Shown: in pieces, positions 1 through 8,874 of the stretch | How the letters are laid out: each line of letters opens with the position of its first letter | How positions within the stretch are numbered: position 1 is the stretch's first letter | Assembly (NCBI RefSeq): GCF_026020075.1 | Contig: NZ_CP102772.1 | Coordinates: 558,001-622,000, forward strand | From: Bosea sp. NBC_00550 | Lineage (GTDB): Bacteria > Pseudomonadota > Alphaproteobacteria > Rhizobiales > Beijerinckiaceae | DNA length: 64,000 nt | Direction of reading: 5' to 3' | Notes under the pieces: generated by a model | Databases searched by the model: none | What the model saw: only the letters and a program-made list of their open reading frames with translations | What the model was told of the DNA's origin: nothing | Program-made: the position numbers and the translations under genes

Positions 1-483
1 GAAGAGGTCCGTCGCGCGTTCGAGCAAGCGCTCGACCGACATATAGACCTTATGCTCTGTGCTGCCGGGCTTGTAGTTGAAGCTGCCGCCATGAGGCGTA
101 TAGGCTGTGATGTAGCGTCGCCGGGGTGAGAGCAGGGCCGGAAGCCGGCCATAGACGCCGCCTTTCGAGCCGTGGCAGTGCACCACATCGGGAGCCAGCC
201 GGCGCTGCAGCGATATCGCCGACAGCTGTGCCTTGGCGTCGGCCAGGCTTGGATAGCGCGACATCGGCACGCGGGTCACGCCGAGCGTCAATTGACCCGA
301 CAGCTCCCGGAAAACGTCGGTGGCCCGCTGCCCCCCGGTGTTCGCGTCGCAGAAGATGCCGACGGCATGCCCGCGTTCGCATTGGCCCCGCGCCACGTCG
401 AGAACGTGACGAAAGAGGCCGCCGAGAGGGGCGCGGAAGACATGCAGGATTCGGAGAGGGCGCGGTTCGGCGGCATCCGTCAT
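1..483 (-). CDS. GT4-like glycosyltransferase, N-terminal part (cut by window edge)
   Basis: The reverse strand is open for 161 codons from an ATG at 483 to the window start, so only the N-terminal domain is present. The protein opens with LRILHVFRAPLGGLFRH, the usual first strand and Gly-rich loop of a GT-B fold group 4 glycosyltransferase. It continues with VVHCHGSKGG and YTPHGGSF, typical of donor-domain strands. The enzyme would transfer a sugar to a lipid-linked or growing polysaccharide at the cytoplasmic face. It lies 19 bases downstream of the export lipoprotein gene on the same strand, so an exopolysaccharide role is likely. Sugar specificity cannot be read. Confidence 0.8.
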   Translation of the reverse strand, partial: MTDAAEPRPLRILHVFRAPLGGLFRHVLDVARGQCERGHAVGIFCDANTGGQRATDVFRELSGQLTLGVTRVPMSRYPSLADAKAQLSAISLQRRLAPDVVHCHGSKGGVYGRLPALLSPRRRYITAYTPHGGSFNYKPGSTEHKVYMSVERLLERATDLF

Positions 484-502
484 GGCAGGATTCCGCGCGA
501 CC

Positions 503-1063
503 TCAGAACCAGCGTTCCTTGATGACGATGGTGTCCCCGGGTTGGACCGGATAGGTGATCGGCACGATCGCCGTGACGGTCTGGCCTTCGATCTGGCGCG
601 TGATTTCCGCCGAGGAGCGTTGGCCCCGCGGGGTAAATCCGCCCGCAATGGCAACCGCGGTCTGCACGGTCATGCCGTTCACGAAGGGGAACTGGCCGGA
701 ATTGGTGACCTCGCCCAGCACGAAGAAGGGGCGATAGGTGTCGACCTCGACCGAGACCTTGGGCTCGCGCAGATAGCCGCCGCGCAGCTTGGCCTCGATC
801 GCCTGGGCGAGCTGCTGGGTCGTGCGCCCTTGTGCCTCGACGGTGTTGATCAAGGGCATGGAAATCCGGCCGGAGCCGTCGACGGCATAGATGTTCGACA
901 GATTGTCCTGGCCGAAGACGATGATGCGCAGCCTGTCGCCGCTGGCGAGCCTGTACGGGCCTGCCGGCTCGGCAAGCGTATAGTCCGACGCCGCGTACTG
1001 GGGCGCGCAGGCGCCCGTCAGCATGGCGGCGGCCAAGGCGAGAGAGGCGAGGCGTCGACTCAT
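503..1063 (-). CDS. Polysaccharide export lipoprotein (Wza/GumB/ExoF type)
   Basis: The 186-residue protein has a lipoprotein signal ending in LTGAC, so it is probably acylated on that cysteine and sent to the outer membrane. Residues about 35-110 match the polysaccharide export domain (YRLASGDRLRIIVFGQDNLS), and the rest looks like an SLBB repeat (FFVLGEVTNSGQFPF). Such proteins form or gate the outer-membrane exit for capsule or exopolysaccharide. The length suits the short ExoF-like class rather than full Wza. A GTG codon directly before the chosen ATG is an alternative start. The gene is divergent from the chain-length gene across 176 bases that probably hold both promoters. Confidence 0.9.
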   Translation of the reverse strand: MSRRLASLALAAAMLTGACAPQYAASDYTLAEPAGPYRLASGDRLRIIVFGQDNLSNIYAVDGSGRISMPLINTVEAQGRTTQQLAQAIEAKLRGGYLREPKVSVEVDTYRPFFVLGEVTNSGQFPFVNGMTVQTAVAIAGGFTPRGQRSSAEITRQIEGQTVTAIVPITYPVQPGDTIVIKERWF

Positions 1064-1239
1064 CACAGGCTACCCATGCACGATATGCCCGAGCTTTAGG
1101 CGTGATATGGTTAACAAAGGCTTCCCGCAGTCGGTGGCAGCCGGAAGCGCGCCATCTTAACTGGGCAATAACCTTACTGAGGCTTCAATGACGCTGCGTC
1201 CTGCGAAGGGCGCGGGAGTTCTGCGTCCAGAGGTGTGTC

Positions 1240-3405
1240 ATGACCGCTCAAGCTGGGATTGAGGCGCGCGGCGTCGGCGAAAGCCGGGGCGACATGCTCG
1301 ACCTCTCCGCTCTGTGGGTCGCGATCAAGCGCCGCAAGCTCTGGATCATCGGGCCGACGGTTGCCGCGCTGGGTCTGTCCTTCCTCGCGGTCAATGTCGT
1401 GACGCCGCGCTATACGGGCGAGGCGCGGCTGCTTCTCGAAAACCGCGGCGGCTTCTATGCGTTGCCGGGCCAGTCCTTGCCGGACAGCTCCGGGCAATTC
1501 GATTCCGAAGCCGTGCAGAGCCAGGTCCAGGTCATCATGTCGCGTGATCTGGCGCGCGAGGCGATCAAGCGCATCGGCCTGGTCGGCAACCCGGAGTTCG
1601 ACTCCGGCGTCGGCGCTCTCAGCGCCGCGCGCAAGCTCGCCGTGATGATCGGGCTTGGCGGACATCCCGCTGACCGTTCGCCGGAAGAGCGTGTCATCGA
1701 GAAATACTTCGAGCGGCTGCTGGTCTTCCCGGTCGGCCGTTCGCGCATCGTCGCGATCGAGTTCACCTCGCGCGATCCCGCGCTCGCGGCGAAAGCGGCG
1801 AACACCATCGCCGAGACCTACCTGGAATTCCAGGAGGCGGCGAAGCAGGACAATGCCCGCAGCGCCTCCAACTGGCTGTCGACCACCATCGAGCCGCTTC
1901 GCAAGCGCGTCGCCGAGGCCGAGGCCAAGGTCGAGGATTTCCGCTCGAAGAACGGTCTGCTGGTCGGTTCCAATAACACGACGATCACCTCCCAGCAGCT
2001 CACCGATCTGTCGAGCCAGCTTTCGGCGGCCCGCAGCCAGCAGACTGAGGCGCAGGCCAAGGCCGGCCTGATCCGCGACGCGATCAAGCAGGGCCGGACC
2101 TTCGAGATCCCGGATGTCGCCAATAACGACCTCGTCCGCAGGCTGATCGAGCAGCGCGTCAATCTGCGCACGCAGATTGCGGCGGAGTCGCGCAGCCTCC
2201 TGCCCGAGCATCCCCGGATTAAGGAACTCAACGCCCAGCTCCTCGATCTCGAAGGACAGTTGCGCGCCGCGTCCGAGCGCGCCGTTCGCACGTTGGAGAA
2301 CGAAGCCAAGATCGCCGGTCAGCGCGTCGAGAGCTTCCAGGCGGCGCTCGAAGGACAGAAGAAGAGTGCCTCGTCCGCCAATGACAGCGAGGTGCAGCTG
2401 CGAGCGCTCGAGCGCGAGGCGCGCACCCTGCGCGACCAGCTCGAGCAGTACATGCAGCGTTATCGCGAGGCGGTGGCGCGGGACACGATGAATGCCACCC
2501 CGGCGGACGCCCGTATCATCTCGCGGGCCGTCGAGCCGACCGAGCCGTCCTTCCCCAAGAAGGTCCCGGTCATGCTCGTCGTCACGCTCGCGACCTTCCT
2601 GATCGCGCTGGCGACGATCGTCACGCGTGAGCTGCTCGACGGTCAGGGGCGGCCCTTGCCGGGTGCCCCGCGCGGGCCGCGCTGGGTTGCCGCGGGCGCG
2701 AACGAGGACGAAACCGCACAAGCAGGGCCCGCACCGCAGGAGCCTCGCCGCGAGCGCGTCGCCGGCCTGCTGACCCATGCCGGGCGCCTCGGCCAGGTGC
2801 GGCTCGATCTCGACCGTCCCGAGCGGACGCTTGCCGAGATCGCGGAGCGGACGCAGGAGCCGCCGCGCGGCATGGCGCCGATGGCGCTCGTGCTCGATGG
2901 CGGCGGGGAGGGCGCCTCCAACGCGCGTGACCTCGCCAAGCTGTTGGCGCAGCGCTGCCGTTGCATTCTCGTCGACCTGACGGCGGATGACGAACAGGGC
3001 GAGCCCGGCTTTTCCGAACTCCTCGCGGGCGAAGCGCTGTTCTCGGACGTCATCATGCGGGCGCCGGGATCGCGTCTGCACAGCATCGGCCCCGGCAGGG
3101 CAGGTCGCGCCGCGGTGCTGGCGGCGCCCGATCTCGTCGATGTCGCGCTCGATGCGCTCTGCGAAACCTATGACTGGGTGCTGGTCGCGGCTGCGTCCAG
3201 CGACGACGGTGCCGTGCTCGGCCCCATCGCCCGGCGCGCGCAGGGCGGGCTGGTGATGAGCGGGCAGGTCGGGAACGGCCACGCCCTCGAAGCCGCCTAC
3301 CGCTTGAGCGAACTGACCGAAGCGCCGGTCACGATAGTGCTCGATGCGGAGAGCGGTGTTTCCATGGCATCTTCGCCGCGCGTCGAGGCGCCGGCCGAGG
3401 CCTGA
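1240..3405 (+). CDS. Exopolysaccharide chain-length determinant with degenerate BY-kinase-like domain
   Basis: The 721-residue protein has the GumC/ExoP layout: a Wzz domain at residues 20-120 with the first membrane segment near 36-56, a long periplasmic coiled-coil region at about 190-420, and a second membrane segment near 440-465. Residues about 545-690 look like a cytoplasmic tyrosine-kinase (BY-kinase) fold: a LVLDGGGEG strand-loop, CILVDLTADDE like the Walker A' strand, and a GFSELLAG segment. The P-loop Lys-Ser/Thr is absent (GGGEGASN), and no C-terminal tyrosine cluster is present. ATP binding therefore looks lost. It probably controls polymer length and export with the divergent lipoprotein. 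Confidence 0.85.
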   Translation: MTAQAGIEARGVGESRGDMLDLSALWVAIKRRKLWIIGPTVAALGLSFLAVNVVTPRYTGEARLLLENRGGFYALPGQSLPDSSGQFDSEAVQSQVQVIMSRDLAREAIKRIGLVGNPEFDSGVGALSAARKLAVMIGLGGHPADRSPEERVIEKYFERLLVFPVGRSRIVAIEFTSRDPALAAKAANTIAETYLEFQEAAKQDNARSASNWLSTTIEPLRKRVAEAEAKVEDFRSKNGLLVGSNNTTITSQQLTDLSSQLSAARSQQTEAQAKAGLIRDAIKQGRTFEIPDVANNDLVRRLIEQRVNLRTQIAAESRSLLPEHPRIKELNAQLLDLEGQLRAASERAVRTLENEAKIAGQRVESFQAALEGQKKSASSANDSEVQLRALEREARTLRDQLEQYMQRYREAVARDTMNATPADARIISRAVEPTEPSFPKKVPVMLVVTLATFLIALATIVTRELLDGQGRPLPGAPRGPRWVAAGANEDETAQAGPAPQEPRRERVAGLLTHAGRLGQVRLDLDRPERTLAEIAERTQEPPRGMAPMALVLDGGGEGASNARDLAKLLAQRCRCILVDLTADDEQGEPGFSELLAGEALFSDVIMRAPGSRLHSIGPGRAGRAAVLAAPDLVDVALDALCETYDWVLVAAASSDDGAVLGPIARRAQGGLVMSGQVGNGHALEAAYRLSELTEAPVTIVLDAESGVSMASSPRVEAPAEA

Positions 3406-3421
3406 GCGCTACGGCTGCTCT

Positions 3422-4648
3422 TTACTCCGGCTCAGGTTCCTTGCGATGCAGCCAGCCGGAGGCCCGTTGCGCCAGCTTCAGCGCGACGGGGGAAGACTTG
3501 ATCCGCCGTTTCAGTTCGCGCTTCGCCCGAGCCATCGCGGCGAAGAGCCGGCCCTTGAAGGTGAGCGGCAGGAAGGTGTCGACCAGATCGTCGTCGTCGT
3601 CGCAGAAGGTGGTCTTGTAGCGCGCTTCGCCCACGCCGAGATCGAAGACGGCTAATCCGTCGTCGCATTTCTGGCGGATCAGCTCGGCGAGCAGCAATTC
3701 GCCGGGGCTGGTCCGTACGGTCGCGCTGCTCATGTCGAACGAGGTTGCCATTCCGGAAAATCGCTCGCCCTGCGTGGCGCCGACATAGGTGGCGACGCAT
3801 TCTCCCGCCAGATCGAGCGAGTAGAGCTCGATCACCGGGGAGCCGTTCCGGTCGTCGATGGCCGCGCTTGTCAGGAAGCTGCGGACCGCCGGCTCGGCGA
3901 AGGGGTCTGGCACGCCCATCGCGCGGAAGCGTTCCGCCTTCTGTGCGAGGAAAGCCGAGGCGACGCGTTCGATCTCTGCCGGCGTTGTCGCCCGAACCAT
4001 CGCCGAAGGGCCGAAATCCTTGAAGCGGCTGTGCTTGTTCTTGAGCTTCTTGCGTGCGTGGCTGCTCATCGAGCGTCTCAGCGTCGCCTCGCCATCGCCG
4101 GCGATCAGCGCGAGCTTATAGGAGCGGCTCGGGCTCGGCCCGGCTGCAAGGCGGGCAGGCGGATTGGCATGGCCCTGCCATTGCGCCGGCTGATTGACGA
4201 AGACGAACGCATCGAGCCCGCCGATCGCCACGCCGATCTCGGCCAGCATCTGCTTCGCGCGGGCCGTATCGAGCGCGGCGGCGAAAGTCGGGGCATAGAG
4301 CCCCATATGGTAGTTGGCGTGCTTGCCACCGATGAATTCGGCGAAGCGAATGCCGCTGCGCCTGGTGATGACCAGGGGCAGGAGCGCGCAGAGCGCCCCC
4401 TGCGCATCGCGCAGCAGGGCATAGCGGAACGACATCCCATGAGCGGCGCCGATCGTCTCCGCGAAAGGGCGGACCCAGCCATAGGCCTGATAGGGCGTCA
4501 CCAGCGCAATCGCTTCGAACGCACGCCACTCGCCTTCCAGCAAGCGAATGTCACTCTCGATCCCGATCGAAGCCCATGGACATTCGTCCGGGTGGCCGGC
4601 AACAGCTGCGTCTTGCGGATGCGGTGTCTCGGCGGCGATGGCGGGCAT
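3422..4648 (-). CDS. GNAT acetyltransferase, BioF2-like / CelD-like domain
   Basis: The protein of about 408 residues resembles the BioF2-like acetyltransferases found in cellulose and exopolysaccharide clusters. An N-terminal GNAT-like half holds ALLRDAQGALCALLPLVI. The second half has RKKLKNKHSRF, GECVATYVGATQGERFSG and a final DLGVGEARYKTTFC, which is typical for this family. It probably acylates a sugar or amino-sugar precursor. The ATG at 4648 follows a GAGGAA ribosome site. A longer reading would run into the divergent deacetylase gene and is unlikely. An acidic stretch of five aspartates lies near the C-terminus. The substrate is unknown. Confidence 0.8.
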   Translation of the reverse strand: MPAIAAETPHPQDAAVAGHPDECPWASIGIESDIRLLEGEWRAFEAIALVTPYQAYGWVRPFAETIGAAHGMSFRYALLRDAQGALCALLPLVITRRSGIRFAEFIGGKHANYHMGLYAPTFAAALDTARAKQMLAEIGVAIGGLDAFVFVNQPAQWQGHANPPARLAAGPSPSRSYKLALIAGDGEATLRRSMSSHARKKLKNKHSRFKDFGPSAMVRATTPAEIERVASAFLAQKAERFRAMGVPDPFAEPAVRSFLTSAAIDDRNGSPVIELYSLDLAGECVATYVGATQGERFSGMATSFDMSSATVRTSPGELLLAELIRQKCDDGLAVFDLGVGEARYKTTFCDDDDDLVDTFLPLTFKGRLFAAMARAKRELKRRIKSSPVALKLAQRASGWLHRKEPEPE

Positions 4649-4778
4649 GGTTCCTCGGCGCCTCCGTAGCTGAGGGCGCATCGTCCTTAACCCGTCATTG
4701 TGAACGGATCGGTCATGATCCTCCCGCCCGGCAGCGCCATTGCGCAACAGCGTTAGCGGGCGGTTGCACGGACTGGCG

Positions 4779-5831
4779 ATGAACGGACGTCACAAGGCCA
4801 TCGCGGCCGCATTCAAACTCATGGCGACGACGGGCGCGGATCGCTGGAGTCGCGGCTTCGCGCAAGGTGCGGGCGTGATCCTGACGCTGCACCATGTCCG
4901 GCCGCATGCGCCGCAAGGTTTCTCGCCCAACGCCCTGCTGGAGATCACGCCCGAGTTCCTCGACACCACGCTCTGGCTGATCCGGGCCGAGGGCTACGAT
5001 ATCGTTTCGCTCGACGAGGCTCTGCTGCGCCTGCAGCAGCCGAAGCGCGGGCGCTTCTTCGTCGCGCTGACCTTCGACGACGGTTATCGCGACAATGTCG
5101 AGCACGCCTGGCCGGTCCTGGCGAAGCACGGCGTGCCGTGGACGCTCTTCGTCACGCCCGGCTTCGCCGATCGCACGGCGAGGCTCTGGTGGCTGGAGCT
5201 GGAGGAGGCGATCCGCGTCTTGCCGCGGCTCGACGTCGTCTTGCCGGATGGCCGTTTCAGCGCCCGGACCGAGACGGATTCGGAGAAGAGCCGCGCCTTC
5301 GACAAGCTCTATTGGCGTCTGCGCAGAGGCCCCGAAGAACTCCTGTTGTCGGCGATTTCCGAACTGGCTGCTGAGGCCGGTATCGATCCCGCCGCATTGG
5401 TCGAGCGCGAGTGTTTGCCGTGGGAAACGCTGCGCGCGCTCTCTGGGGCACCGGGCGTCACCATCGGCGCCCACACCCTGACGCATCCAATGCTGGCCAA
5501 GCACGATGCGGAGACCGCGCGCCGCGAGATCGCAGGAAGCAAGGCGCGGCTGGAGGCCGAGTTGGGGATGCCCATCCACCCTTTCGCCTATCCGGTCGGC
5601 GATTCCGGTTCGGCCGGGCCGCGCGAATTCGCGTTGGCGCAAGAGGCCGGTTTCGTCAGTGCCGTGACGACGCGCCCGGGCCATCTCTTCGCGGAGCACG
5701 CCGAGCATCTTCAGGCTCTGCCGCGCGTCTCCCTCAACGGCCTGCACCAGAACGAGGTGGCGCTGCGGGCGCTTTTGTCCGGGCTGCCGTTCTGGTTGCG
5801 GAACCGGGGGCGGAAACTGGATCTTGCCTAG
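4779..5831 (+). CDS. Polysaccharide deacetylase (NodB/CE4 family)
   Basis: The roughly 350-residue protein carries the CE4 signatures: TFDDGYRDN (motif 1, catalytic base and metal Asp), IGAHTLTHPML (motif 2, metal His-His), and FAYPVGD later in the barrel. Members remove N- or O-acetyl groups from polysaccharides. An inserted segment at about 135-230 separates motifs 1 and 2, as in the xylanase/chitin-deacetylase-like group of exopolysaccharide loci. The ATG at 4779 gives the usual N-terminus; an upstream in-frame ATG at 4740 would overlap the divergent acetyltransferase promoter. No clear signal peptide is seen, so a cytoplasmic lipid-linked substrate is possible. Confidence 0.87.
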   Translation: MNGRHKAIAAAFKLMATTGADRWSRGFAQGAGVILTLHHVRPHAPQGFSPNALLEITPEFLDTTLWLIRAEGYDIVSLDEALLRLQQPKRGRFFVALTFDDGYRDNVEHAWPVLAKHGVPWTLFVTPGFADRTARLWWLELEEAIRVLPRLDVVLPDGRFSARTETDSEKSRAFDKLYWRLRRGPEELLLSAISELAAEAGIDPAALVERECLPWETLRALSGAPGVTIGAHTLTHPMLAKHDAETARREIAGSKARLEAELGMPIHPFAYPVGDSGSAGPREFALAQEAGFVSAVTTRPGHLFAEHAEHLQALPRVSLNGLHQNEVALRALLSGLPFWLRNRGRKLDLA

Positions 5832-5837
5832 CGCAGG

Positions 5838-6047
5838 CTAGGCTTCGTCCTTGCGCTCCATCCATTTGATCAGCGGCAGCAAGGGTAGCACCCAGGCGAA
5901 GCCGAGCACGACATAGGCGATCGTCTGGACGAGCTTCGGCGCTTCCGTGATCCGGCCCTGCGCGAGCGCCATCGCAACCAGCGCATAGACGCAGACGAAG
6001 ACGAGGATCAGTACCGTCCCGAGCAGCTTGCGGTTGCGTTGTCTCAT
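5838..6047 (-). CDS. DUF2842 small membrane protein
   Basis: The 69-residue protein has two hydrophobic helices (about residues 9-29 and 39-60) and ends in the basic-acidic tail MERKDEA. It matches DUF2842, a small inner-membrane family of alphaproteobacteria with no known function. It lies divergently beside the heme A synthase gene, an arrangement I recall from related genomes, which hints at a link to cytochrome oxidase assembly but does not prove one. It ends 6 bases from the convergent deacetylase stop. Confidence 0.8.
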   Translation of the reverse strand: MRQRNRKLLGTVLILVFVCVYALVAMALAQGRITEAPKLVQTIAYVVLGFAWVLPLLPLIKWMERKDEA

Positions 6048-6187
6048 CGAATTCTCCGCCGCCCGCTCGGGCCTTGCATCGCTCCTGCGGCATTGCAGGC
6101 GTTGTCGCGCTGTCGCGACGGGTCTATGTCACCGCCATCGGCGCTTGTGAAGCGCCAGCCAGCTTCTGCGACCGAAAGCACGCATCC

Positions 6188-7252
6188 TTGACCCTCGCCC
6201 TGAACCAGACCGCCGGCGCTCTCGCCAAGGCCGATCATGCCGGCATCCGCCGCTGGCTCTGGGCGGTGGCGGGGCTCGTCTTCCTAATGGTGATGGTCGG
6301 CGGCGCGACGCGGCTGACGGGCTCGGGCCTCTCGATCACCGAGTGGAAGCCGATCACCGGCGCGCTGCCGCCGCTCTCGGCGGAAGCCTGGGCCGAGGAG
6401 TTCGGCAAGTATCGGGCGAGCCCGCAATACCAGATCCTCAACGACGGCATGAGCCTGGGCGAGTTCCAGTTCATCTATTGGTGGGAATGGGGTCATCGCC
6501 AGCTCGGTCGCTTCATCGGCCTGATCTATCTCGCTGGTTTCCTCGTCGTGGCGTTGCGCCGCCTATTGCCGGCGCGGCAGGTCGTCACGCTGTTCGGCAT
6601 GGGGCTGCTGCTGGGCCTCCAGGGCGCGATCGGCTGGATCATGGTGGCCTCCGGTCTCCAGCCCGGCATGGTCGCCGTGGCGCCGGTGAAGCTGACGCTG
6701 CATCTCACCTTCGCCGGGCTGTTCTTCGCCTCGGTCGTCGCCTTTGCCACCGCGCTGACGCCGCTGCGCCGGGTCGAGCCGGCGCGCGCCCGCTCGACCG
6801 CCTGGCTGCTGCTGGTGTTGCTCTTCATGCAGGTCGCCCTCGGCGGGCTCGTCGCCGGCTCCAAGGCCGGCTTCACCTTCAACACCTGGCCGTTGATGGA
6901 CGGCACGCTTGTCCCGCCCGGCTCGCTGCTCTTTGCCCAGACGCCGTTCTGGGAGAACTTCGTCGACAATGTCGCGCTGGTGCAGTTCAACCACCGCATC
7001 GGCGCCTACGTTCTTTTTGCCGTCGCGCTCTGGAACGTCGTCAGACTGCGCCGTGCCGCGCCGGGTTCGGGCAGCGCCAAGCGCGCGAGCGCCATCGCCG
7101 GGATGGTCTTGGCGCAGTCGGCGCTGGGTGTGGCGACGTTGCTGCTGGTCGTGCCGCTCTGGGCCGGGCTCGCCCATCAGGCGCTCGGCTTCGCCGTGCT
7201 GGCCATGGGCGTGGTCCATGTCACGCGCACCGAGCAGGCGGCGCGCGGCTGA
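6188..7252 (+). CDS. ctaA: Heme A synthase (COX15/CtaA)
   Basis: The enzyme oxidises the C8 methyl of heme O to the formyl group of heme A for aa3-type cytochrome oxidase, in the inner membrane. The sequence shows eight hydrophobic segments, the family motif GGATRLTGSGLS after the first helix, and histidine sites GHRQLGR, LHLTFAG, NHRIGAY and AHQALGF placed as the paired heme ligands of the two four-helix bundles. The 354-residue length fits the alphaproteobacterial type 2 class. The start is uncertain. I chose the TTG at 6188 because an ATG at 6074 adds a 38-residue, unconserved-looking extension that would cover the promoter of the divergent DUF2842 gene. Confidence 0.93.
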   Translation: MTLALNQTAGALAKADHAGIRRWLWAVAGLVFLMVMVGGATRLTGSGLSITEWKPITGALPPLSAEAWAEEFGKYRASPQYQILNDGMSLGEFQFIYWWEWGHRQLGRFIGLIYLAGFLVVALRRLLPARQVVTLFGMGLLLGLQGAIGWIMVASGLQPGMVAVAPVKLTLHLTFAGLFFASVVAFATALTPLRRVEPARARSTAWLLLVLLFMQVALGGLVAGSKAGFTFNTWPLMDGTLVPPGSLLFAQTPFWENFVDNVALVQFNHRIGAYVLFAVALWNVVRLRRAAPGSGSAKRASAIAGMVLAQSALGVATLLLVVPLWAGLAHQALGFAVLAMGVVHVTRTEQAARG

Positions 7253-7291
7253 ACGGCGGGAATGCGCTCCGCGTTCTGGTTGTTCATATAC

Positions 7292-7460
7292 GGAACCACG
7301 CCGTCATTCCGGGGCATCGCGTCAGCGATGAGCCCGGAACCCAGAACCGATGCCCTCGATCGTGAAAACTGCGGGGAAGAGACCGCTTCATGACGGACGG
7401 CATCGGTTCTGGGTTCCGGGCTCGGCCTTTCAGGCCGCCCCGGAATGACGGCGCGGTTCC
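7292..7460. repeat. Long palindromic intergenic repeat
   Basis: A 169-base element with complementary ends: GGAACC-x-CGCCGTCATTCC at the left and GGAATGACGGCG-x-GGTTCC at the right. A second inner pair (GGCATCGGTTCTGGGTTCC and its complement) forms a long stem with small side hairpins. It lies between the ctaA and metY stops, so it may act as a bidirectional terminator. It belongs to a dispersed family seen at four more intergenic places in this window. Confidence 0.85.
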
Positions 7461-7525
7461 ATCTCAGGACGGCAGGCGTGAAGGGGCGCGACCCAAAACC
7501 CTGCAACGTCCGGAATGACGGGCGG

Positions 7526-8803
7526 CTACGCCAGCGCCTGATCGAGATCGGCGATCAGGTCCTCGACATCCTCGAGCCCGATCGAGAGCCTGACCACCTG
7601 CGGGCCGGCGCCCGAGGCCGTCTTCTGCTCGTCGCTGAGCTGGCGGTGCGTGGTCGAGGCCGGGTGGATCACCAGCGAGCGCGTATCGCCGATATTGGCG
7701 AGGTGCGAGAACAGCTTGAGGTTCGAGACCAGCTTGACGCCGGCGTCATAGCCGCCCTTGAGCCCGAAGGTGAACACCGCGCCCGCCCCCTTGGGGGAAT
7801 AGCGCTTTGCCAGATCGTGGTACTTGTCGCCGGCGAGGCCGGGATAGCTGACCCACTCCACCGCCGGATGCTTGGCGAGATGCTCGGCCACCTTGAGCGT
7901 GCTTTCGCAATGCCTCTGCATGCGCAGCGGCAGGGTCTCGATGCCGGTCAGGATCATGAAGGCATTGAAGGGCGAGAGCGCGGGCCCCATGTCGCGCAGG
8001 CCGAGCACGCGCGTCGCGATGGCGAAGGCGAAGTTGCCGAAGGTCTCCGCCAGCACCATGCCGTTATATTCGGGCCGGGGCTTGGACAGCATCGGATAGC
8101 GCTCGTCGCCGAGCCAGTTGAACGAGCCGCCATCGACGATGATGCCGCCGATCGAATTGCCATGGCCGCCGAGGAATTTGGTCAGCGAGTGCACGACGAT
8201 GTCGGCGCCGTGCTCGAAGGGCCTGATCAGGTAGGGCGTCGCCATCGTGTTGTCGACGATCAGCGGGATGTTGTGCTTCCTGGCGATTGCGGCGATGCCG
8301 GCGATGTCGACGACGACGCCACCCGGATTGGCGATGGATTCGATGAAGATCGCCTTGGTCTTCGGCGTCACGGCGGCAGCGAAGCCTTCGAGATCGTCGG
8401 AGTCGGCCCAGATCACGTTCCAGCCGAAGTTCTTGTAGGAATGGTTGAACTGGTTGATCGAGCCGCCATAGAGCTTGCGCGCCGCGACGAACTCGTCGCC
8501 GGGCTGCATCAGCGCGTGGAAGCACAGGAATTCCGCGGCGTGGCCGGAGGCGACTGCGAGCGCCGCCGTGCCGCCTTCGAGCGCCGCGACGCGCTCTTCC
8601 AGCACCGCATTCGTCGGGTTTCCGATGCGGGTATAGATGTTGCCGAAGGCCTGCAGTCCGAACAGCGAAGCGGCGTGGTCGACATCGTCGAAGACGAAGG
8701 AGGTCGTCTGGTAGATCGGGGTGGCCCGTGCGCCCGTCGCCGCATCGGGAGCGGCCCCGGCATGGACGGCAAGCGTGTGGAACCCCGGTGCGCGATCGGA
8801 CAT
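7526..8803 (-). CDS. metY: O-acetylhomoserine sulfhydrylase (Cys/Met metabolism PLP enzyme)
   Basis: The 425-residue protein is a gamma-family PLP enzyme. It makes homocysteine from O-acetylhomoserine and sulfide in methionine synthesis. Visible signatures are [34 protein letters not shown], the Asp-bearing [12 protein letters not shown], and [12 protein letters not shown], whose Lys would bind PLP. The length and the insertion after the PLP lysine (GGSFNWLG) favour the MetY/OAH class over shorter MetB/MetC enzymes. It is transcribed in the same direction as the FAD hydroxylase and CoA-binding genes upstream; the hairpin between may end their transcript. No SAM-II riboswitch consensus was seen in the short leader. 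Confidence 0.93.
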   Translation of the reverse strand: MSDRAPGFHTLAVHAGAAPDAATGARATPIYQTTSFVFDDVDHAASLFGLQAFGNIYTRIGNPTNAVLEERVAALEGGTAALAVASGHAAEFLCFHALMQPGDEFVAARKLYGGSINQFNHSYKNFGWNVIWADSDDLEGFAAAVTPKTKAIFIESIANPGGVVVDIAGIAAIARKHNIPLIVDNTMATPYLIRPFEHGADIVVHSLTKFLGGHGNSIGGIIVDGGSFNWLGDERYPMLSKPRPEYNGMVLAETFGNFAFAIATRVLGLRDMGPALSPFNAFMILTGIETLPLRMQRHCESTLKVAEHLAKHPAVEWVSYPGLAGDKYHDLAKRYSPKGAGAVFTFGLKGGYDAGVKLVSNLKLFSHLANIGDTRSLVIHPASTTHRQLSDEQKTASGAGPQVVRLSIGLEDVEDLIADLDQALA

Positions 8804-8834
8804 GGCGTGCTCCCTGACATTTCTGACTTCGAAA

Positions 8835-8858
8835 CCGTTCGTTCGATTTAACGAACGG
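8835..8858 (-). terminator. Perfect 9-bp hairpin between FAD hydroxylase and metY
   Basis: CCGTTCGTT and AACGAACGG flank a 6-base loop. On the reverse strand it follows the FAD hydroxylase stop by 16 bases and is followed by TTT, like a weak intrinsic terminator. It also sits about 30 bases upstream of the metY start, so it could instead be an operator. Both readings are inferences. Confidence 0.5.
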
Positions 8859-8874
8859 GGCTCGCAGCGTCAAT

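Noticed and set aside
1174..3282. A 702-codon open frame on the reverse strand
   Set aside because: It is antisense to the chain-length gene, its translation is low-complexity and rich in Arg/Gly/Asp/Leu, and it matches no family. It is a high-GC shadow.
8804..8874. SAM-II riboswitch in front of metY
   Set aside because: The 71-base leader lacks the conserved pseudoknot sequence of SAM-II; only a simple hairpin is present.
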